A DNA stretch of 64,000 nucleotides from Bisbaumannia salifodinae (GCF_039522585.1 NZ_BAAADR010000002.1); one strand, 5' to 3'. Numbered from the stretch's first letter, positions 17,137 to 26,493 are shown. Translations and numbers: made by a program. The notes: generated by a model not told the origin, from the letters alone.

Positions 17137-18168
17137 ATGACGACAGCCGCTTCCATGGACGCCGACGTCCAAGACTATCTCGATACCGGCCTGCGCTCCC
17201 TGTGGTACCCGGTGGTGGCCAGCTGGGAGGTGGGCAGCAACCCCCTGGGCATCACCCGCCTGGGCGAAAACCTGGCCCTGTGGCGCGATCACGACGGCGT
17301 GGTGCACGCCATCGAGGATCGCTGCCCCCATCGCGGTGCCCGCCTCTCCAAGGGCTGGAACCTGGGCAACCGCCTGGCCTGCTGGTACCACGGGGTCGAG
17401 GTGGACGGGGAGGGCACCGTCTGTGACGTGCCGGCGATCAGCAATAGCCCCATGGTGGGCACCTCCTGCGTGCGCCACTACCCGGTGCAGGAGGCCCAGG
17501 GCGCCATCTTCGTCTTCTTCGGCACCACCCCGGACGAGGAACCGCCGGCGCTGGAGCTGCCCGAGCAGCTCACCGACGAGGCCAGCTACGGCCACTTCCT
17601 GTGCACCGCGACCTGGAAGTGCAACTACCAGTATGCGGTGGACAACGTCATGGATCCCATGCACGGCACCTACCTGCATGCCGACTCCCACTCCATGGCC
17701 GAGGGCGATCGCCAGGCGGAGATGGTGCTGGAGCCCACCGAGACGGGCTTCATCTTCAAGAAGACCGGCCAGACCGGGGTCAACTTCGACTGGGTGGAGT
17801 ACGGCAACAGCGGGGCCCTCTGGCTGCGCCTGTCGATCCCCTACCAGCAGCGCTTCGGGCCGGGCGGTCCCTTCTGGATCGTCGGCATGGCGGTCCCCGA
17901 GGACCAGGAGCACACCCGGGTGTTCTTCTGGCGGGTGCGCAAGGTCGACGGCTGGCAGCGTCAGGTGTGGCGCTTCTTCTACCGCACCAAGCTCGAGGGC
18001 CTGCACTGGGACGTGCTGGAACAGGATCGCGTCATCCTCGAGAACCTGGCCCCGGACGCCCGTCACCACGAGAACCTCTACCAGCACGACGTGGGCCTCT
18101 CGCGGCTGCGCCGGGTGATGCTGAAGATGGCCAAGGCGCAGCTCGCCAAGCGCCGGGAGGCGGCCTGA
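17137..18168 (+). CDS. Rieske non-haem iron oxygenase, terminal (alpha) subunit
   Basis: The catalytic component, 343 residues. The Rieske domain ligands are C63-P-H65 and C82-W-Y-H85. The mononuclear iron site has the pattern DNVMDPMHGTYLH (169-181), giving H176 and H181. No beta-subunit gene is present, so it belongs to the alpha-only group (phthalate, vanillate or dicamba type) that catalyses dihydroxylation or O/N-demethylation. ATG at 17137 is preferred to the GTG three codons upstream because AAGGTGAGAG serves as ribosome-binding site. Confidence 0.92.
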   Translation: MTTAASMDADVQDYLDTGLRSLWYPVVASWEVGSNPLGITRLGENLALWRDHDGVVHAIEDRCPHRGARLSKGWNLGNRLACWYHGVEVDGEGTVCDVPAISNSPMVGTSCVRHYPVQEAQGAIFVFFGTTPDEEPPALELPEQLTDEASYGHFLCTATWKCNYQYAVDNVMDPMHGTYLHADSHSMAEGDRQAEMVLEPTETGFIFKKTGQTGVNFDWVEYGNSGALWLRLSIPYQQRFGPGGPFWIVGMAVPEDQEHTRVFFWRVRKVDGWQRQVWRFFYRTKLEGLHWDVLEQDRVILENLAPDARHHENLYQHDVGLSRLRRVMLKMAKAQLAKRREAA

Positions 18169-18169
18169 G

Positions 18170-18928
18170 ATGGCCGCTCATGGGCTGGCCGGCAAGCGGC
18201 TGATGGTCACCGGCGCCGCCCGCGGCCTGGGGCGTAGCATCGCCGAGGCCGCCGCCGCCGAGGGCGCGCGCCTGGTAATCAGCGATATCCTCGAGGCGGA
18301 GCTGACCCAGACCGCCGCGGCGCTGCGCGAGGGCGGCGCCGAGGTGGAGGCGCTGGTGATCGATCAGGGCGATGCCGCCTCCATCGAGGCGGGCATGGCC
18401 CGGGTCGCCGAGGGCGGGGCCCTGGATGGCCTGGTCAATAACGCCGCCATCGCCACCAATGTGGGCGGCAAGACCCTGGACGAGTACGACCCCGAGCTGT
18501 GGGACCGGGTGATGGCGGTCAACGTGCGCGGGGTCTGGCAGATGACCCGGGCGGCGCGGCCGCTGCTGGCCCGGGCCAGGCGCGGCAAGGTGGTCAATGT
18601 GGCCTCCGACACCGCCCTCTGGGGGGCGCCGCGGCTGATGGCCTATGTGGCCAGCAAGGGCGCGGTGATCTCGATGACCCGGGCCATGGCCCGGGAGCTG
18701 GGCGAGCAGGGCATCTGCATCAATGCCATCGCCCCGGGGCTGACCCACTGCGAGGCCACCGAGTACGTGCCCGAGGAGCGCTACGCCCACTATGCCGCCG
18801 GGCGCGCCCTCAAGGAGGAGCAGCAGCCCGAGGACATCGACGGCACCGTGCTCTATCTGCTCTCTGACTGGTCGAACTTCGTGACCGGCCAACTGATCCC
18901 CATCAACGGCGGCTTCGTCTTCAACTAG
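18170..18928 (+). CDS. Short-chain dehydrogenase/reductase
   Basis: A 252-residue classical SDR with the cofactor motif TGAARGLG (14-21), NNAA at 90-93 and an intact catalytic set S146, Y159 and K163 (YVASK). Placed one base after the Rieske oxygenase stop, it is the natural candidate for oxidising the oxygenase product, for example a cis-dihydrodiol. Cytoplasmic. NAD versus NADP preference cannot be decided; D39 at the end of beta-2 suggests NAD. Confidence 0.85.
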   Translation: MAAHGLAGKRLMVTGAARGLGRSIAEAAAAEGARLVISDILEAELTQTAAALREGGAEVEALVIDQGDAASIEAGMARVAEGGALDGLVNNAAIATNVGGKTLDEYDPELWDRVMAVNVRGVWQMTRAARPLLARARRGKVVNVASDTALWGAPRLMAYVASKGAVISMTRAMARELGEQGICINAIAPGLTHCEATEYVPEERYAHYAAGRALKEEQQPEDIDGTVLYLLSDWSNFVTGQLIPINGGFVFN

Positions 18929-18936
18929 GGGGAAGG

Positions 18937-20148
18937 ATGATGTCGAGCGAGGACATTTCCCATATCGTGGTGATCGGCGGTGGCCAGGCCGGCGGCTACG
19001 CCTGCAAGGCGCTGCGCGGCGAGGGCTATACCGGCCGTCTCACCGTGGTGGCCGACGAGCCCCACGACTTCTACGAACGGCCGCCGCTCTCCAAGGGCGT
19101 GGTCACCGAGGGCGAGCCGCTGCCGCGGCTCTTCCCGGAAGACAGCCTGGCGGCCCTCGATATCGACTGGCAACGACCCAAGCGGGCTACGGCCATCGAT
19201 CGGCAGGCCCGGGAGGTGGTGCTCAATGACGGCGAGCGCCTGCCCTACGACCGGCTGCTGATCGCCACCGGCAGCCGGCCCCGTATGCCGGTGCGCGAGT
19301 GGGCGGAAATCGGCAATGTCATGACATTGCGCACCTGGGACGACGCCTCCCGGCTCAAGGCGCGGCTCGCCGAGAGTCGCCGCCTGGGGGTGATCGGCGG
19401 CGGCTGGATCGGCCTGGAGGTGGCCTCCAGCGCCCGCAAGCTGGGGCTCGAGGTGGACGTCTTCGAACGCGCCCCGGCACTCTGCGGCCGCAGCGTGGGG
19501 CCGGAGGTGGCCGAGGCCATCCGCGGGCTCCACGAGCGCCACGGCGTGGGCCTGGCGCTGAACCGCCAGGACATCCAGTTGAGCGAGGCGGGCGACGGCC
19601 GGGTGTCGATCAGCGCCGATGGCGAGGCTCACGAGCCCTATGACCTGGTGGTGGTGGGCGTCGGCGTCGAGATCAACCTGGAGCTGGCCCGTGATGCCGG
19701 GCTCAGGACCGAGCAGGGCATCGTGGTGGACGCCGCCGGGCATACCTCGGACCCGCGGATCTTCGCCGCCGGCGACGTCTCCCAGCACCCCCAGCTGGGG
19801 CTCTGCCTGCAGTCCTGGGCCTATGCCCAGAACCAGGCCCGGGTGGTCGCCGATGCCATGCTCGGCAAGGCGGCCCACTACGACGAGCCGGCCTGGCTAT
19901 GGTCCGATCAGCACGGGGTCAATATCCAGATCCTCGGTGTGCCGAGCGGCGAGGTCCAGTGCGTGGTGCGCCGAGAGGCCCAGGGGCCGGTGTTCTTCTA
20001 CCTCGACGATGCGCAGCGCCTGGTGCAGATGGTGGCCTTCGACCAGCCGCGGGCCATCAAGCTGGGCAAGCGCTGGATCGCCGCCGAGTGGGTGCTGGAC
20101 GCGGCCCAGTTGGCCGATCCCGACTTCAACCTGATGTCGCTGCGTTAA
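18937..20148 (+). CDS. FAD-dependent ferredoxin reductase of the oxygenase system
   Basis: A 403-residue flavoprotein of the rhodocoxin/putidaredoxin reductase type. It has an N-terminal FAD motif GGGQAGG (14-20), the RPPLSK segment, a second nucleotide motif VIGGGWIGLEVA for NAD(P)H and a C-terminal reductase domain. It completes the three-component oxygenase with the Rieske ferredoxin and alpha subunit. The start may be the first or second of two adjacent ATG codons after GGGGGAAGG. Confidence 0.9.
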   Translation: MMSSEDISHIVVIGGGQAGGYACKALRGEGYTGRLTVVADEPHDFYERPPLSKGVVTEGEPLPRLFPEDSLAALDIDWQRPKRATAIDRQAREVVLNDGERLPYDRLLIATGSRPRMPVREWAEIGNVMTLRTWDDASRLKARLAESRRLGVIGGGWIGLEVASSARKLGLEVDVFERAPALCGRSVGPEVAEAIRGLHERHGVGLALNRQDIQLSEAGDGRVSISADGEAHEPYDLVVVGVGVEINLELARDAGLRTEQGIVVDAAGHTSDPRIFAAGDVSQHPQLGLCLQSWAYAQNQARVVADAMLGKAAHYDEPAWLWSDQHGVNIQILGVPSGEVQCVVRREAQGPVFFYLDDAQRLVQMVAFDQPRAIKLGKRWIAAEWVLDAAQLADPDFNLMSLR

Positions 20149-20199
20149 CCGCCTGACCCGGGAGGGGGCGCCGCGTCCCCTCCCGCCCCGGGAGTCCCT

Positions 20200-20427
20200 A
20201 TGCTGATCCCGTCCCGCTACGGCCACTGGGTCGTCTCCGTGTTGATGACCACCTATATGGCGGGGCTGATGACCCTCGTCATCACCCTGGTCAATACCGG
20301 CCTGGATGCGGGATTCCCCGGCCGCTGGGGCCGGTCCTTCCTGATCTCCTGGCCGATCGCCTTCGGCCTGATCACCCTGGGGCGGCCACTGGTCCTGCGC
20401 CTGGCCGACAAGCTGATCCGGCACTGA
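20200..20427 (+). CDS. DUF2798-family small membrane protein
   Basis: A 75-residue protein with two hydrophobic segments (about 10-32 and 45-65) and the family pattern MTTYMAGLMTLVITLVNTG followed by GRWGRSFLISWPIAF. The function of the family is unknown. It is the last gene before a strong hairpin, so it probably belongs to the oxygenase operon. Confidence 0.75.
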   Translation: MLIPSRYGHWVVSVLMTTYMAGLMTLVITLVNTGLDAGFPGRWGRSFLISWPIAFGLITLGRPLVLRLADKLIRH

Positions 20428-20434
20428 TCCCTCG

Positions 20435-20479
20435 ATCGCCGATGGCCGCCCTCGTGACTCGAGGGCGGCCATCGGCGAT
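20435..20479 (+). terminator. 20-bp perfect hairpin ending the oxygenase operon
   Basis: A 20-base arm starting ATCGCCGATGGCC pairs exactly with its complement across the loop TGACT. It is followed by TTCGATGTTT. It lies 8 bases after the DUF2798 stop and directly before the next promoter. Confidence 0.8.
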
Positions 20480-20487
20480 TTCGATGT

Positions 20488-20516
20488 TTGACAAAGTCCC
20501 GGGCCCGACCTACAGT
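20488..20516 (+). promoter_or_regulatory. Promoter of the hydroxylase-TRAP-sulfatase unit
   Basis: TTGACA, a 17-base spacer and TACAGT, 12 bases from the -10 to the shared operator, the same spacing as at the IclR promoter. Confidence 0.65.
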
Positions 20517-20522
20517 CTGACT

Positions 20523-20555
20523 ATCAAATAATAAACTTTGTTTTATATGTGAAAC
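20523..20555 (+). promoter_or_regulatory. Shared 33-bp operator, copy 2
   Basis: The sequence begins ATCAAATAATAAAC, identical to the other copies over 13 bases, and ends GTTTTATATGTGAAAC, an inverted repeat of the same class. Located just downstream of the -10 box. Confidence 0.7.
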
Positions 20556-20677
20556 ATTTAGCGAGATAAAGATAGACAGCAGAGACAAGGACGGCAGGAC
20601 CTGCGCACTTCCCTGGCGCATCCCGGGAGCCGAGGCTCCCTCCAGGACGTTCCCAGTAGCTCAGAAACAGGTGGGGT

Positions 20678-21805
20678 ATGACAAAGCTAAGAATCGGTAT
20701 CTGTGGTGGTGGTGTGGGCGGCCTCTGTGCGGCCATCGCCCTGCGTGAAGCGGGCCATGAGGCCATCGTCTTCGAGCAGGCCAAGCAGTTCCTGCGCATC
20801 GGCGCCGACGTGAACCTGACGCCCAATGCGGTGCGTGCCCTGGATCGCCTGGGCGTGGGCGAGGTGCTGCGGGAAACCGCGGCGCGGCCCACCCATCGCC
20901 TGAGCCGCACCTGGGACAGCGGCGAGATCACCTCCAAGCTGCCCATGAGCGATGCCGCCGAGGAGAAGTATGGCGCGCCTCAGCTGACCATTCACCGCGG
21001 CGACCTGCTCAAGGCCCTGGAGGCGAAACTGCCGGCGTCGGCGATTCGCCTGGGTAGCAAGGTGGCCGGCGTCGAGGCCGGCGAGCAGCCGGTGGTGCAC
21101 TTCGAGGATGGCGCAAGCGAACGCCTGGACGTGGTGATCGGCGGCGATGGCATCCACTCCGCGGTGCGTCGCTCCCTGTTCGGCGACGATAGCCCCGAGT
21201 TCACCGGCCTGGTTTCCTACCGGGCGGTGGTGCCGCGCTCGGCGGTGCCCGAGGTGGAGAACCTGGATGCCTTCACCAAGTGGTGGGGCGAGACCGCCGA
21301 CAGCCAGGTGGTGGTCTTCCCGCTGACCCGCGGCGAGGAGGTCTTTATCTTCGCCACCACGCCCCAGGAGGGCTGGCGCGAGGAGTCCTGGACCCTGCCC
21401 GGCGACGTGGATGAGCTGCGTGAGGTCTACCGGGATTTCCATCCCGACGTGCGTGCCCTGCTGGCGGCCTGCGATAGCGTCACCAAGTCGGCCCTCTATG
21501 TGCGCGAGCCCATGGAACGCTGGTCCGAGGGCCATGTGACCATCCTCGGCGATGCCGCCCACCCCATGGTGCCCTTTATGGCCCAGGGCGCCTGCATGGC
21601 CATCGAAGATGCCGTGGTGCTGTCGCGCTGCCTGGCCGAGGCCGAGCGCGACGAGGTGCCGGCGGCCCTGGCCCGTTACGAGCAGGCCCGCCGCGAGCGT
21701 ACCGCCCAGGTACAACGCGGCTCCCGCGCCAACGACTGGCTCAAGGGCGAGGGCAATGCCGACTGGGTTTATGGCTATGATGCCTGGGGCGTGGCCCTGG
21801 ACTGA
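20678..21805 (+). CDS. FAD-dependent aromatic hydroxylase (NicC / salicylate hydroxylase type)
   Basis: A 375-residue class A flavoprotein monooxygenase that would hydroxylate an activated ring using NAD(P)H and O2. It has the FAD motif GGGVGG (10-15), the DG motif GGDGIHS (155-161) and the GD motif LGDAAHPMVPFMAQG (290-304). The C terminus (WVYGYDAWG) and the KWWGE segment closely resemble 6-hydroxynicotinate 3-monooxygenase NicC as I remember it, but salicylate-type hydroxylases share most of this. It is first in a unit with a TRAP transporter and a sulfatase. Confidence 0.88.
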   Translation: MTKLRIGICGGGVGGLCAAIALREAGHEAIVFEQAKQFLRIGADVNLTPNAVRALDRLGVGEVLRETAARPTHRLSRTWDSGEITSKLPMSDAAEEKYGAPQLTIHRGDLLKALEAKLPASAIRLGSKVAGVEAGEQPVVHFEDGASERLDVVIGGDGIHSAVRRSLFGDDSPEFTGLVSYRAVVPRSAVPEVENLDAFTKWWGETADSQVVVFPLTRGEEVFIFATTPQEGWREESWTLPGDVDELREVYRDFHPDVRALLAACDSVTKSALYVREPMERWSEGHVTILGDAAHPMVPFMAQGACMAIEDAVVLSRCLAEAERDEVPAALARYEQARRERTAQVQRGSRANDWLKGEGNADWVYGYDAWGVALD

Positions 21806-21855
21806 GCCTGGACTGAGATAGACGAGTTGGATCCACAATAATGAGAGAGAGTGCG

Positions 21856-22836
21856 ATGAAAACAACAAGCCTGACGTCCCTGGTGGCCGGTATCTCCCTG
21901 GCCGGCCTGAGCCTCACCGCCGCCGCCGATGAGGTGAGCCTCAACGTGGTGAGCTTTACGCCCAAGACGGCGGCGGTCTCCGCCGGCTTCGAACGCTTCG
22001 TGACTGCGGTGAACGAGGAGTTCGAGGGCGAGCTGGCGCTGAACTGGCGCGGTGGCCCCGAGGTCATGCCGCCCTTCCGCCTGGCCGATGCGGTGCGCAA
22101 CAACTCCATCGACATGGCGCTGATCAGCCCCAGCTACTACTCCGGCCTGGTGCCCTCCTCGAGCAGCGCCAACTTCTCCTTCAAGAACTACGAGGAGATC
22201 CTCGAGAGCGGCTACTACGACCGCATGACCGAGATCCACGCCGAGCGTGGCCTGCGCTACCTGGGCGAGATCCCCGCCACCGACGTCAAGTTCTTCCTCT
22301 TCTTCCAGGATCGTATCGACGGCGTCGACGACCTGGCCGGCAAGCGTATCCGCGTCTTCCCCACCGGCCTGCCCTTTATCGAGGCGCTGGGGGCCAACGG
22401 CCTGGTGCTGCCCATCGGCGAGATCTATACCGCCATGGAGCGGGGTGCCATCGACGGCTTTATGCAGGGCAACCTGGGCTGGGCCGAGCAGTACGAGGAC
22501 GTGGTCAACTACTACATCACGCCGCCCTTCTACCGCGCCGGCTTCAGCATCCTGGTCAGCGAGCGGGCCTGGGACCGGCTCCCCGAGGAACTGCGCGGCG
22601 AGCTCCAGGACTATGTGCGCAACACCCTGGGGCCGGAACTCGACCAGAGCTGGGGTGACGTGATCGCCGCCGGTAACGCCGAGGTGGAGGCCGCCGGTTT
22701 CGAGGAGATCGCCCTGGAAGGCGAAGAGGCCGAGCGCTATCTGCAGATCGCCATCGACGCGGCCTGGGAGCATATGCAGGAGCAGGTCGGCGACGACGAG
22801 CTGACCGCGGAGCTGCGCTCCATGCTGGTGGAGTGA
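21856..22836 (+). CDS. TRAP transporter substrate-binding protein (DctP family)
   Basis: A periplasmic binding protein of 326 residues. Residues 1-22 form a signal peptide ending in TAAA; an ATG five codons upstream is less likely because it adds charged residues before it. The fold is recognisable from KRIRVFPTGLPFIEALGAN and PIGEIYTAMERGAIDG; the arginine of that strand usually binds the carboxylate of the ligand. It heads dctP-Q-M. The ligand is probably the acidic substrate of this pathway. Confidence 0.92.
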   Translation: MKTTSLTSLVAGISLAGLSLTAAADEVSLNVVSFTPKTAAVSAGFERFVTAVNEEFEGELALNWRGGPEVMPPFRLADAVRNNSIDMALISPSYYSGLVPSSSSANFSFKNYEEILESGYYDRMTEIHAERGLRYLGEIPATDVKFFLFFQDRIDGVDDLAGKRIRVFPTGLPFIEALGANGLVLPIGEIYTAMERGAIDGFMQGNLGWAEQYEDVVNYYITPPFYRAGFSILVSERAWDRLPEELRGELQDYVRNTLGPELDQSWGDVIAAGNAEVEAAGFEEIALEGEEAERYLQIAIDAAWEHMQEQVGDDELTAELRSMLVE

Positions 22837-22849
22837 TCCACCCCGGCGG

Positions 22850-22879
22850 GGCGCCCCGTCCCATCCTGGGCGGGGCGCC
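22850..22879 (+). terminator. Hairpin between dctP and dctQ
   Basis: GGCGCCCCG and CGGGGCGCC pair across 12 bases just after the dctP stop. Such intercistronic hairpins commonly stabilise or attenuate the transcript so that more binding protein than permease is made. Confidence 0.55.
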
Positions 22880-22909
22880 TCCGACTTTCTCTATATCAGG
22901 TGGCTCGAT

Positions 22910-23422
22910 ATGCAACAGTCACTCTCTCGTGGTTCCTCTCCCCTGGCACTCCTGATGCGGGGCGTGAGCCGTTTGAACCTTTACCTGGCAGGCTTCAGTG
23001 CCTTTGTTCTGCTGGCCGCCACGGCGGCGGTCTTCTGCGAGATCCTGTCGCGACTCTTCTTCGGCAAGTCGCTGGTCTGGGTGGTGGAGCTCAGTGGCTA
23101 TTCGCTGCTTTACATGACCTTCCTGGGTGCGCCCTACCTGCTGGAAAAGAATCGGCATGTGGCCATCGATATCGTCACCGAGCACCTGCCGCCGCGGCTG
23201 CAGATGCCGCTGGCGTTCCTGGTGGCCCTGTTCGGGGCGGCCATCTGCCTCTATGCCGCCTGGTATGGCCTGGCGGTGACCCTCGACCAGTTCCAGTACG
23301 GCTCCCGCGAGACCACCGTGCTGGCGCCGCGTAGCTATCTGCTCACCTGGGTCTTTCCCCTGGGCATGTTGCTGCTCTCTATCCAGTTCGTGGCACAGGC
23401 CGTGGCCTGTCTGAAGCGCTGA
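22910..23422 (+). CDS. TRAP transporter small permease (DctQ family)
   Basis: A 170-residue inner-membrane protein with four predicted spans (about 25-48, 62-80, 100-122 and 142-165). It has the loop patterns EILSRLFFGKSLVWVVELSGY and LEKNRHVAIDIV usual in DctQ proteins. It would link the binding protein to the large permease. Start ATG follows an AT-rich spacer after the intercistronic hairpin. Confidence 0.88.
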   Translation: MQQSLSRGSSPLALLMRGVSRLNLYLAGFSAFVLLAATAAVFCEILSRLFFGKSLVWVVELSGYSLLYMTFLGAPYLLEKNRHVAIDIVTEHLPPRLQMPLAFLVALFGAAICLYAAWYGLAVTLDQFQYGSRETTVLAPRSYLLTWVFPLGMLLLSIQFVAQAVACLKR

Positions 23423-23465
23423 CCCCGTCGGCTCACCCGACTCGGGCCCCCTGTGGAGGTATGTT

Positions 23466-24782
23466 ATGGATTGGTGGCTAACGCTATCGCTTATTCTCGG
23501 CGCCCTGCTGGTACTGATGATGCTGGGGCTGCCGGTGGCCTTTGCCTTTCTGGCGGTGAACCTGGTGGGCGCCTACGTCTTCCTGGGCGGTACCTCCGGT
23601 ATCGAGCAGCTGGTGATCAACACCACCGATGCCCTGACCAGTTTCACCCTGGTGCCCATCGCCATGTTTATGATCATGGGCGAGGTGATGTTCCGTTCCG
23701 GTATCGCCAATGACCTGATGGACACCCTCGACAAGTGGTTCGGCAAGCTCAAGGGCCGCCTGGCCTTTATGGCGGTGGGGGGCGGCGTGCTCTTCTCCAC
23801 CCTCACCGGCAACAGCATGGGCGCCATCGCCCTGCTGGGTTCCAGCCTGGTACCGGAGATGGAGCGCCGCGGTTACAAGAAGCCCATGTCCCTGGGCCCG
23901 ATCATCGGCTCCGCGGGCCTGGCCATCATGATTCCGCCCAGCGCCCTGGCGGTGGTGCTGGGGGTGGTGGCGGAGATCTCCATCGGCCGCCTGCTGATCG
24001 CCATCATCCTGCCGGGCCTGCTGATGGCGGTGCTCTATGCCCTCTACATCTGGGGGCGTTGCACCCTGCAGCCGGACCTGGCGCCCACCTTCGAGGTGCA
24101 AGCCACGCCGCTCAGGGTCAAGGTGGAGGCGGGCATCCGCAATATCCTGCCCATCGGCTTTATCGTCTTCGCCGTGGTCGGGGTGATCTTCCTCGGCCTG
24201 GCTACGCCCACCGAGGCGGCGGCCTCCGGCGCCGTGGCCACCATCTTGCTGGCCCTGGCCAAGCGCCGCCTGACGGTGGAGAATTTCCGGGTCTCCATGT
24301 TCGAGAGCGCCAATATCTCGGTGATGGTGCTGCTGATCGTCGCCGGGGCGGTGGCCTTCAGCCAGTTGCTGGCCTTTACCGGCACCACCTTCGGCATGAT
24401 GGACGCGGTGCTCTCCCTGCCGCTGAACGACCATATGATCGTGCTGGCCATGGTGCTTACCGTGGTGCTGCTGGGGATGTTCATGGGGCCGCTGCCGATC
24501 ATGCTGATTACCCTGCCGATCTTCGTGCCGGTGGTGGAGCAGCTGGGCTTCGATACCATCTGGTTCGCGGTGCTCTTCCTGCTGGCCATCGAGACCGGCT
24601 CCACCTCGCCGCCGCTGGGCGCGGCCCTGTTCGTGATGAAGGCGGTGGCACCCCAGGGCACCACCATGGGCAGCATCTACAAGGCCGCCATCCCCTTCCT
24701 GATCTGTGACTTCCTGGCCATCGCCATCATCTTCGCCTTCCCGCAGATCGTCACCGTGCCCGTCGGCTGGATGTTCGGCTGA
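23466..24782 (+). CDS. TRAP transporter large permease (DctM family)
   Basis: A 438-residue inner-membrane protein with about 12 spans, the Na+-coupled translocating subunit. Family features include the STLTGNSMGAIALLGS region near residue 120, IPPSALAVVLG and the C-terminal TGSTSPPLGAALFVMKAV. It is third in dctP-Q-M; the sulfatase follows 24 bases later in the same unit. Confidence 0.93.
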   Translation: MDWWLTLSLILGALLVLMMLGLPVAFAFLAVNLVGAYVFLGGTSGIEQLVINTTDALTSFTLVPIAMFMIMGEVMFRSGIANDLMDTLDKWFGKLKGRLAFMAVGGGVLFSTLTGNSMGAIALLGSSLVPEMERRGYKKPMSLGPIIGSAGLAIMIPPSALAVVLGVVAEISIGRLLIAIILPGLLMAVLYALYIWGRCTLQPDLAPTFEVQATPLRVKVEAGIRNILPIGFIVFAVVGVIFLGLATPTEAAASGAVATILLALAKRRLTVENFRVSMFESANISVMVLLIVAGAVAFSQLLAFTGTTFGMMDAVLSLPLNDHMIVLAMVLTVVLLGMFMGPLPIMLITLPIFVPVVEQLGFDTIWFAVLFLLAIETGSTSPPLGAALFVMKAVAPQGTTMGSIYKAAIPFLICDFLAIAIIFAFPQIVTVPVGWMFG

Positions 24783-24806
24783 TCCCGGCGAGAGGAGTCC
24801 AAGGCC

Positions 24807-26369
24807 ATGCGACGCCCCAATTTCGTGATCTTTATCACCGACCAGCAGCGTGCCGATCACCTGGGCTGCTACGGCAACCCCACCGTCAGGACGCCGCATA
24901 TCGATGCCCTGGCCGCGGCCGGGGTGCGCTTTTCGCGCTTCCACGTGGCCACGCCGATCTGCCAGCCCAACCGGGCGGCCCTGGTCACCGGCCAGATGCC
25001 CTCGGTGAATGGGGTGCGTCAGAACGGCATTCCCCTGGGGCTCGATAGCCTGACCTTCGCCGAGGTGCTGCGCGGGGAGGGCTACCGCACCGGCTATATC
25101 GGCAAGGCGCATTTCCAGAACGTCACCGATATTCCGGCCCCGCCGCGAGTCCCGGGCGGGGAGGGGGACACGCCGGCACTCGTCCTGAGCCGGCGCGACC
25201 AGCGCCAGGGCCCCGATTACGGCTGGGAGGTGCGCCGCCGCTGGGCACGGCAGCCCGGCCTCACGCTGCCCGGCCCCTACTACGGTTTCGAGCGGGTGCG
25301 GCTGTGCATCGGCCATGGCGACCTGGTCGACGGTCATTACACCGCCTGGCTGAATGAGCGCCACCCCGATCCGGCCGCGCTGCGCGGGCCCGACCATGCC
25401 CTGGCGTCGACGGTGACGGCGCCCCAGTGCTGGCGTACCGCCGTGCCCGAGGCGCTCTATCCCACTCGTTATATCCAGGAGCAGGCCTGCGACTTCCTCG
25501 CCGAGCAGGACGCCGAGACTCCCTTCGTGCTGGTGGTCTCCTTTCCCGACCCCCATCACCCCTTCACCCCGCCGGGCCGCTACTGGTCGATGTATGACCC
25601 GGACGAGGTGGAACTGCCGGCCTCTTTCCACCACCCGGTGGAGGCCATCGAGGGATTGCCCGGGTCGGCCCTGGAGGCCTACCGCTGGGGCGCCGAGGAC
25701 CCGGAGAGCCACTGGCCCTTCGCGGTGAGCGAGCGCCAGGCCCGGGAGATCATCGCCCTCAACTACGGCAGCATCAGCATGGTGGACGATGCCGTGGGCG
25801 AGGTGCTGGCCACCCTGAGGGCGCAGGGCCTGGCCGACGATACCGTGGTGGCCTTCACCTCGGATCACGGCGACTACATGGGCGATCACGGCAGCATGCT
25901 CAAGATGGGCCTGCACTTCCAGAGCGTGCTGCGGGTGCCGCTGATCTGGCATGACCCGCGGCGGCCGGGCGAGGGTGAGGTCTCCGGGCGCCTGGGCAGC
26001 GCCATCGACCTGGCGCCGACCCTGCTGCAGCGGGCCGGATTACGGGTACCCATCGGCATGCAGGGCCAGGACCTGTTCGGTCATGAACCGGCGGCGGACG
26101 TGCTGGTGGAGGACCCGGGCATTCGGGTGTTCCGCGACAGCGAGGCGCGCGTGAGCATCATCAGCCTGGTCACCGAGCGCTGGCGGCTGAGTCTCTTCGA
26201 GGGCGAGGCGGGGGGCGAGCTCTATGACCTGGAGGCCGACCCCCACGAACTCACCAACCGCTGGAGCGACCCCGCTTGCCGGGCGGTGCGCCTCGACCTC
26301 CAGGCCCGGCTGAGCCAGCGCCTGATCGCCCTGCGCGACCGCAGCCTGGTGGCCACGGCCCGCGCCTGA
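24807..26369 (+). CDS. Formylglycine-dependent sulfatase family protein
   Basis: A 520-residue alkaline-phosphatase-superfamily hydrolase. The signature C52-Q-P-N-R56 followed by AALVTG is the C-x-P-x-R motif whose cysteine must be converted to formylglycine. Metal-binding TDQQ (11-14) and SDHGDYMGDHG are present. No signal peptide is visible, so it would act in the cytoplasm on imported ester. Sulfate esters are the usual substrates, but phosphonate monoesters are possible. No maturase (FGE/anSME) gene is seen in the window. Confidence 0.88.
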   Translation: MRRPNFVIFITDQQRADHLGCYGNPTVRTPHIDALAAAGVRFSRFHVATPICQPNRAALVTGQMPSVNGVRQNGIPLGLDSLTFAEVLRGEGYRTGYIGKAHFQNVTDIPAPPRVPGGEGDTPALVLSRRDQRQGPDYGWEVRRRWARQPGLTLPGPYYGFERVRLCIGHGDLVDGHYTAWLNERHPDPAALRGPDHALASTVTAPQCWRTAVPEALYPTRYIQEQACDFLAEQDAETPFVLVVSFPDPHHPFTPPGRYWSMYDPDEVELPASFHHPVEAIEGLPGSALEAYRWGAEDPESHWPFAVSERQAREIIALNYGSISMVDDAVGEVLATLRAQGLADDTVVAFTSDHGDYMGDHGSMLKMGLHFQSVLRVPLIWHDPRRPGEGEVSGRLGSAIDLAPTLLQRAGLRVPIGMQGQDLFGHEPAADVLVEDPGIRVFRDSEARVSIISLVTERWRLSLFEGEAGGELYDLEADPHELTNRWSDPACRAVRLDLQARLSQRLIALRDRSLVATARA

Positions 26370-26412
26370 TCCCTCCATCGCGTCGTTTTTTCTCCCCAAA
26401 TCTGACCGCCGC

Positions 26413-26434
26413 ACCCTCGACTTCCCTCGAGGGT
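26413..26434 (+). terminator. Hairpin after the sulfatase gene
   Basis: ACCCTCGA and TCGAGGGT pair across 6 bases, 43 bases after the stop. It may end the hydroxylase-TRAP-sulfatase unit; no T-run follows. Confidence 0.5.
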
Positions 26435-26493
26435 GTCGGGAATCACTATATAAATCAGCGGATTACGCTTGACATTTTGCATGGGTTCGAGCC

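Noticed and set aside
23484..25952. 822-codon open frame antisense to the TRAP and sulfatase genes
   Set aside because: A product of high-GC codon bias on the opposite strand. It has His/Gly/Gln-rich low-complexity translation, no ribosome-binding site, and two recognised genes lie on the plus strand.
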